Shown: piece by piece, positions 5,723-10,154 of the stretch
How positions within the stretch are numbered: the stretch's first letter is position 1
Layout of the letters: every line of letters starts with the position of its first letter
DNA from: an uncultured Bacilli bacterium
GTDB lineage: Bacteria; Bacillota_I; Bacilli_A; RF39; UBA660
Direction of reading: 5' to 3'
Length of the DNA stretch: 10,154 bases
NCBI GenBank assembly: GCA_934086775.1
Contig: CAKOIJ010000032.1
Location: 1 to 10,154 of the forward strand
Made by a program: the position numbers and the translations under genes
The notes under the pieces: generated by a model
The model's database searches: none
Told to the model about the DNA's origin: nothing
The model's input: only the letters and a program-made list of their open reading frames with translations

Positions 5723-6624
5723 TGCATAAAAGTGTTTTATTAAATGAAAGTATTGAATATTTAAACATAAGACCAGATGGAACATACATTGATGCAACAC
5801 TTGGGTATGCTGGTCACTCAGGGGAAATACTAGCGAGATTAGAAACTGAGGGGTTCCTATTCGCCTTCGATCAAGATGTTGATGCAGTTACTTATAGTAC
5901 AAATAAATTGAGTGCTATAGGAAATAACTTTAAAATTTTTCATACAAATTTTAAAAATATGAAAGGTTTTATTAACACTAAAGTAGATGGTATACTATTT
6001 GATTTAGGTGTTAGCAGTCCACAACTTGATCAACAAGAAAGAGGGTTTAGCTTCCATAAGGATGCGCCTCTTGACATGAGAATGGATAAGAGAGAGAAAT
6101 TATCTGCTAAAGAAGTTGTTAATACTTATTCTTTAGAAAAACTTATAGACATTCTCTATGTATATGGAGAGGAAGCAAATGCTAAATCTATAGCTAAGGG
6201 GATAGTTAGTTCTAGACCAATAAACTCTACCCTAGAACTAGCGGAAGTTATAAAAAATAACGTTCCCCTTAGCTATAGAAGAAAAGGAAATCCGTGTAGG
6301 AAAACATTTCAAGCTATTAGAATTGAAGTTAATAATGAACTTGGAATACTTGAAAAAAGTTTATTGGATGCATTTAGTTTACTAAATAAAGGTGGAAGGC
6401 TATGTGTTATAACTTTTCATAGTTTAGAAGACAGAATAGTTAAAAATACTTTTAATAACTTATCTAAAGAAAGTGAACTTGCAAAAAAACTTCCAGTTGT
6501 TCCTGATGAATTAAAACCAAAAGGAAAACTAATAACTAAGAAACCTATCGTGCCTACAGAAGAAGAATTAGAGTTAAATAAGAGAAGCAGAAGTGCTAAA
6601 TTAAGAGTAATAGAAAAATTATAG
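5722..6624 (+). CDS. rsmH: 16S rRNA (cytosine-1402-N4)-methyltransferase RsmH
   Basis: RsmH (MraW) uses S-adenosylmethionine to methylate N4 of C1402 in the 16S rRNA decoding centre. The 300-residue protein starts MHKSVLLNESIEYL, as usual. The AdoMet-binding loop DATLGYAGHS (24-33), the acidic strand FAFDQD (47-52), ILFDLGVSSPQLD (91-103) and the DMRMD block (118-122) are all present, followed by RKTFQAIRIEVNNEL and the ITFHSLEDR motif near the C terminus. A Tyr replaces the second Gly of the common TLGGAGHS. GGAGGA at 5711-5716 lies inside the end of mraZ, and the start codon overlaps the mraZ stop, so translation is coupled. It is in its standard place between mraZ and ftsL. Confidence 0.97.
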   Translation: MHKSVLLNESIEYLNIRPDGTYIDATLGYAGHSGEILARLETEGFLFAFDQDVDAVTYSTNKLSAIGNNFKIFHTNFKNMKGFINTKVDGILFDLGVSSPQLDQQERGFSFHKDAPLDMRMDKREKLSAKEVVNTYSLEKLIDILYVYGEEANAKSIAKGIVSSRPINSTLELAEVIKNNVPLSYRRKGNPCRKTFQAIRIEVNNELGILEKSLLDAFSLLNKGGRLCVITFHSLEDRIVKNTFNNLSKESELAKKLPVVPDELKPKGKLITKKPIVPTEEELELNKRSRSAKLRVIEKL

Positions 6625-6639
6625 AAAGAGGGAATAAAA

Positions 6640-6930
6640 GTGGCTAAGAAAAAGAAAGTTAAATTACTAAAAGGAGAAAAAACTTTAGTTTTATTAAGTG
6701 TTTTATTAATTCTTGGAAATATTTTTGGTACATCTTTTTCTATGGCGCTTCTTTCTAAAACTAATATAGAAGTAGAAAGTATGAGAAGAAAAATAGATAA
6801 GCAAGCTATGTTAAATCAAAGTTTAGAAATGAAAATAAATGAACTTGCAAGTTTGGATAATGTAGAAACTGTTGCAACTACTTATGGACTGGAGTATAAT
6901 AATAGTAATATAAGAACTATAAATGAGTAG
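6640..6930 (+). CDS. ftsL: Cell division protein FtsL-like
   Basis: The product has 96 residues and starts at GTG 6640, with GAGGG a few bases upstream. It has the bitopic layout of FtsL: a Lys-rich cytoplasmic tail (MAKKKKVKLLKGEK), one membrane helix (about 15-38), and an external coiled coil (about 42-70, with MRRKIDKQ and LEMKINEL) followed by a short tail. FtsL joins DivIC/FtsB and DivIB/FtsQ and activates the septal synthase. Sequence conservation in this family is poor, so the call rests on size, topology and its position between rsmH and the class B PBP. Its stop is 9 bases before the ftsI start, and the downstream GGAGG overlaps the stop. Confidence 0.85.
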   Translation: MAKKKKVKLLKGEKTLVLLSVLLILGNIFGTSFSMALLSKTNIEVESMRRKIDKQAMLNQSLEMKINELASLDNVETVATTYGLEYNNSNIRTINE

Positions 6931-6939
6931 GAGGAAATT

Positions 6940-9081
6940 ATGAAAAAAACTAGAACTGTAAAAATTAGTAAACTTTTTTTACTTTTCTCAGTTTTTTTAT
7001 TTGTAGTTATAATTTTAAAACTTTCATATGTAGTATTAAGTCCTAAAGTTGATGGAATTGATTTAAAAGCTTTTGCAGAAAATAGAAATACTATTAAAGA
7101 AAACATTGTTGCTAAAAGAGGAACAATTTATGATAATTTAGGTAATACACTTGCTGTAAATGTTAATTCTTATACAGTAATAGCATATTTAAGTGAAAAA
7201 AGAACTACTGATATAGAAGATCCTAAACATGTAGTAGATAAGGAAACAACTGCTAAGAAGTTGAGCCCTTTAATAAATATGACAGAAGAAAGAATAGTTA
7301 AACTTCTTAGTACTGAGAATGTTTATCAAGTGGAACTAGGTCCTGGGGGAAGAGGTATAACTGAACTTTTAAAAGAAGAAATAGAAGCACTTGAACTCCC
7401 TGGTATAGATTTTATTAAAAGTGTAAAGAGATATTATCCTAATAGAAATTTTTTAAGTTATACTCTTGGTTATGCAAAAACTAAAGAGAATGGAGAAGTA
7501 ATAGGAGAAATGGGACTAGAACTAAAGTTTAATGATTTGTTAACTGGTGAAAATGGTTCTAGAACATATCAAAGTGATATTTATGGATATAAAATTGCTA
7601 ATACTAATGAAGAGATAGTAGAAGCAAAAGATGGTAAAGATATTTATTTAACGATAGATACAAGTATTCAAATGTTTACTGAACAAGCTATGAAAGTACT
7701 TGAAAGTGCTTCATACTTAGAATGGGCTACATTAAGTGTAATAAATGCTAAAACAGGAGAAATATTAGGAGTTAGTTCTAGTCCTAATTTTGATCCTAAT
7801 ACTAAAAATATAACTAGTTATTATGATCCCTTTGTTAGTTATACCTATGAACCGGGTAGTACTATGAAAATATTTAGCTTTATGTCTGGTATAGAAAGTG
7901 GACTATATAATGGGGATGAGGAATATAACTCAGGTACTATTAAAGTGGGAGATTACACTATTAAAGACTGGAATGGATATGGATGGGGAAAAATTACTTT
8001 TGACCAAGGTTTTTGGGGTAGTTCTAACGTTGCTAGTACATTATTAGTTCAAAGAACAGGAAGAGATAGATTAAAAGATTTTTATCAGAAACTAGGTTTT
8101 GGTTCTAAAACAGGGATTGACTTACCTAATGAACAGGAAGGTAAAATTAATTTTAATTATGAAATAGAAGTAGTTAATGCATCTTTTGGACAAGGTATGA
8201 GTGTAACTCCGGTACAAATGGTTCAAGCATTTACTGTGCTTGCTAATGATGGTGTTATGATAAAACCTTATATAGTTAAAAAAATAATTGATACCAATAG
8301 CAATAAAGTAATCTTAGAAAATAAAAGAGAAGAAATAAGAAAAGTATTTAGTAAAGAGACAACTGATAAAATGAGAGATATGATGTGGAATGTTGTTAAT
8401 AGTGACTTTAAAACTGCTTCAGGTAAAAGTTATAAGACTAAAAATGTTATTACTATTGGTAAAACAGGAACTGCACAGATAGCTAGTAAAGATGGAGGAT
8501 ACTTAAAAGGAAGTACAGATTATGTAAGAAGCTTTGTTGGTTTATTTCCAGATAATGATCCTGAAATAATGGTTTATTTAGCAGTAAGTAAAATAAGTAA
8601 TTCTAAACTTACTAGTCAAGCAGTTAAGCAATTAATTGAGGATGTTAGTACATATCTAGGAATAGTAAAAGAAGAAAAGAATGAATATTCAAATTATAAA
8701 TTAAATTCTTATATTAATAAAAATACAGACAAAGTAAAAGAAGAATTAAAAGGCAATTACTTAGATGTTATTGTTATTGGAGATGGTGATAAAGTAATAA
8801 AGCAATATCCATCTAAAAATAGTATAGTTAATGCTAATGATAAAGTGTTTTTACTTACTAATTCAAATACTTATAAGTATATAAATGTAGATAATTGGTC
8901 AAGAAATGATTTAATTAACTATGGTAATTTACTTGGAGTTACTTTTACATTTGATGGCTATGGATATGCAGTTAACTCTAATACAAAAGGTAAAGAGGTA
9001 GTTAAGGGAGAAACAATTAATATTACTTTAAAAACTAAATATAATGAAGAAATAACTACTGAAGAAGAAAAAACGACATAA
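6940..9081 (+). CDS. ftsI: Class B penicillin-binding protein with PASTA domains (PbpB/FtsI-type)
   Basis: This is the transpeptidase that cross-links septal peptidoglycan. The 713-residue product has a short basic cytoplasmic tail, a membrane anchor (about 11-33), and the N-terminal pedestal with AKRGTIYDNLGNTLA (58-72). In the transpeptidase domain the three catalytic motifs are visible: STMK with the nucleophile Ser at 307, SSN at 361-363, and KTGT at 508-511. FGQGMSVTPVQM, typical of the family, lies between the last two. Two PASTA-like repeats follow (about 588-643 and 646-699), then an acidic Thr/Glu-rich tail. Two PASTA repeats on a division-operon PBP resemble B. subtilis PbpB (PBP2B); SpoVD is the sporulation paralogue and cannot be excluded. 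The ribosome binding site is GGAGG at 6930-6934. It is the last gene of the mraZ operon here, and a terminator follows directly. Confidence 0.95.
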   Translation: MKKTRTVKISKLFLLFSVFLFVVIILKLSYVVLSPKVDGIDLKAFAENRNTIKENIVAKRGTIYDNLGNTLAVNVNSYTVIAYLSEKRTTDIEDPKHVVDKETTAKKLSPLINMTEERIVKLLSTENVYQVELGPGGRGITELLKEEIEALELPGIDFIKSVKRYYPNRNFLSYTLGYAKTKENGEVIGEMGLELKFNDLLTGENGSRTYQSDIYGYKIANTNEEIVEAKDGKDIYLTIDTSIQMFTEQAMKVLESASYLEWATLSVINAKTGEILGVSSSPNFDPNTKNITSYYDPFVSYTYEPGSTMKIFSFMSGIESGLYNGDEEYNSGTIKVGDYTIKDWNGYGWGKITFDQGFWGSSNVASTLLVQRTGRDRLKDFYQKLGFGSKTGIDLPNEQEGKINFNYEIEVVNASFGQGMSVTPVQMVQAFTVLANDGVMIKPYIVKKIIDTNSNKVILENKREEIRKVFSKETTDKMRDMMWNVVNSDFKTASGKSYKTKNVITIGKTGTAQIASKDGGYLKGSTDYVRSFVGLFPDNDPEIMVYLAVSKISNSKLTSQAVKQLIEDVSTYLGIVKEEKNEYSNYKLNSYINKNTDKVKEELKGNYLDVIVIGDGDKVIKQYPSKNSIVNANDKVFLLTNSNTYKYINVDNWSRNDLINYGNLLGVTFTFDGYGYAVNSNTKGKEVVKGETINITLKTKYNEEITTEEEKTT

Positions 9082-9100
9082 TTTTTAAATAAAATATAGT
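9073..9100 (+). promoter_or_regulatory. Possible sirA promoter inside the terminator arm
   Basis: ACGACA at 9073-9078, a 16-base spacer and TATAGT at 9095-9100 could start RNA near 9107. Such a transcript would lack the left arm of the hairpin and leave the sirA start free. The match is modest and in a very AT-rich stretch. Confidence 0.3.
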
Positions 9101-9145
9101 AAACTTATCATGGTGAGTAATTATGAGAGTTTACTATATTTTTTT
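9091..9145 (+). terminator. Terminator of the mraZ-ftsI operon, enclosing the sirA start
   Basis: AAAATATAGTAAACT (9091-9105) and AGTTTACTATATTTT (9128-9142) form a perfect 15-bp stem ending in a T run (9139-9145). The 22-base loop holds the sirA ribosome binding site (GGTGAG, 9112-9117), and the start codon pairs within it (TCAT 9108-9111 with ATGA 9123-9126). A transcript from ftsI should therefore stop here or hide the sirA start. Confidence 0.8.
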
Positions 9146-9542
9146 AATTAAAAAAGAAGTTTATAATATAACTAAAGATAATCCTGAGAGTTTATTTAAA
9201 TTACTTGAAAGTATAAATCTTTTAGATAAAAAAGATTTATCTTTAGCTTTTAAAATGTTTGATAAATTATGTAAAAAAATACCTAAAAAGAATTTAAATA
9301 AATTAATAAAAGATTCATGTACTGAAAATTTAAATTATTCTTGTTACTTTGATAATCATATAATAAATGATTTTCTTAATAATGAAACAACTAAATTAAT
9401 AGTATATAATAGTCATATTAAAGTAAAATCCAATAGTACTATTCCAACATTTTTTAAATGCTTAAATAATATACCTTATTTATTTGTAGTAGATTTTACT
9501 AATGTAGATTACTTTTACTTAAAAAATATTTATTCAAGATAG
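9123..9542 (+). CDS. sirA: SirA-like replication initiation inhibitor (YneE family)
   Basis: The 139-residue product is Lys/Asn/Phe-rich and divergent. It opens MRVYYIFLIKKEV, the pattern of SirA N termini (xxxYYxxLIKxE), and its end, PTFFKCLNNIPYLFVVDFTNVDYFYLKN, fits the family C-terminal pattern in which a phenylalanine-rich helix is followed by a D-F strand. It lies directly before yneF, as sirA (yneE) does in B. subtilis. SirA binds domain I of DnaA and blocks chromosome replication initiation; in B. subtilis it is made under Spo0A control. Whether this organism sporulates cannot be told from the window. The gene identity rests on two short motifs plus synteny. GGTGAG is the ribosome binding site, and the start codon lies in the ftsI terminator hairpin. 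Confidence 0.7.
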   Translation: MRVYYIFLIKKEVYNITKDNPESLFKLLESINLLDKKDLSLAFKMFDKLCKKIPKKNLNKLIKDSCTENLNYSCYFDNHIINDFLNNETTKLIVYNSHIKVKSNSTIPTFFKCLNNIPYLFVVDFTNVDYFYLKNIYSR

Positions 9543-9571
9543 TTGTATTTTATTAAAATATTTTATATAAT
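9543..9571 (+). promoter_or_regulatory. Putative yneF promoter
   Basis: TTGTAT at 9543-9548, a 17-base spacer and a perfect TATAAT at 9566-9571. Transcription would begin near 9578, just ahead of the GGGAGG ribosome binding site, giving a leader of under 20 bases. The -35 box begins right after the sirA stop codon. Confidence 0.7.
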
Positions 9572-9595
9572 TAAATATGTAGGGAGGATAAATCT

Positions 9596-9805
9596 ATGAT
9601 TTGGGATATATTATATGTATTAATTGGTTTAGTAGTAGGTGTAGTTGTAGGTTTTATAATTGCTAAAAAACTTATGACAAAAGAACTTAAGAAGAACCCG
9701 CCAATTAATGAAGAAATGATTAAAACATTAATGAAAGGAATGGGTAGAACACCCAATCAAAAGCAAGTTAATCAATTAATGAAACAAATGAATAAGTTTC
9801 AATAA
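9596..9805 (+). CDS. yneF: YneF family membrane protein (UPF0154)
   Basis: This small protein of 69 residues has an N-terminal membrane helix (about 4-26, Gly/Val-rich) ending in KKLMTKELKKNPPINEEMIKTL, then MGRTPNQKQVNQLMKQMNK. The NPPINE and MGR-x-P blocks are the signature of UPF0154/YneF, a conserved protein of unknown function in Bacilli and Mollicutes. The start at 9596 follows GGGAGG (9582-9587) with an 8-base spacer. It has its own promoter just upstream and its own terminator just downstream, so it may be monocistronic, although it is next to sirA as in B. subtilis. Confidence 0.93.
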   Translation: MIWDILYVLIGLVVGVVVGFIIAKKLMTKELKKNPPINEEMIKTLMKGMGRTPNQKQVNQLMKQMNKFQ

Positions 9806-9808
9806 GAT

Positions 9809-9872
9809 ATAATACCACAAAAAGTACAAGAAAATAGCACTTGTAATACCATTCTTTTTGTGGTATTATTTT
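9809..9872 (+). terminator. yneF terminator hairpin with inner stem
   Basis: A 16-bp perfect outer stem (9809-9824 with 9854-9869; core ACCACAAAAAG/CTTTTTGTGGT) encloses a second 6-bp stem TACAAG (9825-9830) / CTTGTA (9840-9845). AATACCA is repeated in the loop (9845-9851) and could compete for the same partner. The tail (ATTTTATTG) is only a modest T run. Confidence 0.75.
9841..9869 (+). promoter_or_regulatory. Putative promoter inside the yneF terminator
   Basis: TTGTAA at 9841-9846, a 17-base spacer and TATTAT at 9864-9869, preceded by TGG (extended -10). It would start RNA near 9876. Both boxes lie within the terminator, so the same DNA would end one transcript and begin the next. Confidence 0.55.
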
Positions 9873-9910
9873 ATTGTAGGAAGCTACAAATAACAAAGGA
9901 GAGACAGAAC

Positions 9911-9976
9911 ATGAAAAGCAATAGTCCACTTGTACAAAATAAAGTACTAGGGGGGGGGGTTATTATTAATAACTAG
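9911..9976 (+). CDS. Short leader ORF with G10 tract (21 codons)
   Basis: ATG at 9911 follows AAAGGAG (9895-9901) with a 9-base spacer, one of the better ribosome binding sites in the window. It begins MKSNSPLVQNKVL, passes the G tract as GGG, and ends VIINN before TAG at 9974-9976. No family is recognised. With one G fewer (or two more) the frame would instead run 33 codons to TAG at 10011-10013, inside the terminator stem. With one G more it would stop at TAA 9967-9969 after 19 codons. It may be a leader peptide, a phase-variable small peptide or a chance ORF; the ribosome binding site is the main support. Confidence 0.35.
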   Translation: MKSNSPLVQNKVLGGGVIINN

Positions 9977-9978
9977 TA
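9945..9978 (+). repeat. Perfect 11-bp inverted repeat interrupted by nine G
   Basis: TACTAG (9945-9950) plus TTATT (9960-9964) together form the exact complement of AATAACTAGTA (9968-9978), with an ATT loop. Between the two parts of the left arm lie nine extra G (9951-9959), making a run of ten G with the last base of TACTAG. No other G run in the window comes close. Confidence 0.85.
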
Positions 9979-10003
9979 AACCTTCTAGTTTTTCATGTGC
10001 TTT

Positions 10004-10035
10004 AAATAGATAGATTTTTTAATCTATCTATTTTT
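10004..10035 (+). terminator. Terminator between the leader ORF and the last gene
   Basis: AAATAGATAGATT (10004-10016) pairs perfectly with AATCTATCTATTT (10021-10033) around a TTTT loop, followed by T to 10035. It would end the short leader transcript unless something opens the stem. Confidence 0.8.
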
Positions 10036-10062
10036 AGTGTCTAAAAAAGAAAAGAGGTTAGT

Positions 10063-10154
10063 ATGAAAAGAAAATTATTTATAATATTAAGTACTTTAGT
10101 TTTAATCATAACTTTATTATTATCTTTTGTGTTTAAAGATAATAAAGAAAATAA
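10063..10154 (+). CDS. N terminus of a membrane-anchored or secreted protein (3' end outside window)
   Basis: Only about 30 residues are visible: MKRKLFIILS, then a strongly hydrophobic stretch to about residue 23 and a polar KDNKEN continuation. This is either a signal peptide or an N-terminal anchor. No lipobox cysteine is present in the visible part, and no family can be named. AGAGGT at about 10053-10058 is an acceptable ribosome binding site. No separate promoter is evident between the terminator and this start, so expression probably depends on readthrough from the leader with the G10 tract. Confidence 0.6.
   Translation, partial: MKRKLFIILSTLVLIITLLLSFVFKDNKEN

Larger units (their letters stand above)
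9874..10035 (+). promoter_or_regulatory. Leader region with G10 tract and alternative hairpins upstream of the last gene
   Basis: From the predicted start, the RNA would open with a 6-bp hairpin TTGTAG-GAAG-CTACAA (9874-9889), then a ribosome binding site and short ORF (9911-9976). Next come the G-tract hairpin (9945-9978), a competing hairpin AACTAG/CTAGTT (9971-9976 with 9985-9990) followed by TTTTT, and the terminator at 10004-10035, 27 bases before the next start codon. Hairpins that exclude one another between a leader ORF and a terminator are the layout of an attenuator. I do not recognise a known riboswitch or T-box. Confidence 0.45.

Noticed and set aside
5567..5800. Reverse-strand open frame across the mraZ/rsmH junction
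   Set aside because: Opposes two clear conserved genes, with no ribosome binding site or recognisable domain.
6882..7106. Reverse-strand open frame opposite ftsL/ftsI
   Set aside because: Its hydrophobic look comes from the complement of Lys/Glu-rich codons and the ftsI anchor; no supporting signals.
9571..9756. Reverse-strand open frame opposite yneF
   Set aside because: Mirrors the conserved yneF coding sequence and has no independent evidence.
9950..9959. G-quadruplex at the ten-G run
   Set aside because: A single G run with no neighbouring G runs cannot form a normal intramolecular quadruplex; only an intermolecular form would be possible.
9960..10013. TruB-like fragment in the shifted frame after the G tract (LLLITSKPSS)
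   Set aside because: Resemblance to the TruB start (LLINKPSG) is only a few residues, and the frame ends after 17 codons; not enough to call a pseudogene.
1..10154. CRISPR array, tRNA, rRNA or insertion sequence
   Set aside because: No spaced repeat units, cloverleaf, rRNA segments, transposase or terminal inverted repeats were seen on either strand.

Overview
The window reads as a low-GC Bacillota (Bacilli-type) chromosome, quite possibly from an uncultured gut or host-associated lineage related to the Erysipelotrichales or RF39-like bacteria. The evidence is strong A/T bias, GGAGG-type ribosome binding sites, TGG for Trp with TGA used as a stop (the transporter ends in TGA, so the standard code and not the Mycoplasma code), and Bacilli-specific gene pairs such as sirA-yneF and the MraZ-led division cluster. 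Almost everything lies on the + strand.

Layout. (1) 1-2631: the end of a RhuM-family gene, then the ribosome-assembly GTPase rbgA, an unrecognised P-loop kinase and a short formate/nitrite-type channel. These are tightly packed, with no visible terminator between them. (2) 2628-5195: a promoter and structured leader, rpsB (ribosomal protein S2 with an added C-terminal Rho_N/SAP-like helix motif), tsf (EF-Ts), and a membrane-anchored protein with a thioredoxin-like look but no CxxC, closed by a strong hairpin terminator. (3) 5218-9145: a division operon with a promoter and four 10-bp-spaced GTGG boxes (the MraZ operator), then mraZ, rsmH, ftsL and a PASTA-type class B PBP, ending in a terminator. 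(4) 9123-9875: a SirA-like protein and yneF. (5) 9841-10154: a small leader transcription unit with a promoter, a 5' hairpin, a mini-ORF carrying a run of ten G, overlapping hairpins and a terminator, followed by the start of a gene for a membrane or secreted protein that runs off the window.

Most genes are core functions: 50S assembly, translation, septal peptidoglycan synthesis and replication-initiation control. The unusual material lies in how they are joined. The tsf terminator lies inside the coding sequence of the next gene. The ftsI terminator hairpin contains the sirA start codon. The yneF terminator appears to contain the promoter of the next unit. The most striking object is the G10 tract: removing nine of the ten G leaves a perfect 11-bp inverted repeat with a 3-nt loop. 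Loss of one G would extend the mini-ORF so that its stop falls inside the terminator stem. This is compatible with a phase-variable attenuator, but a sequencing or assembly artefact must be excluded first.
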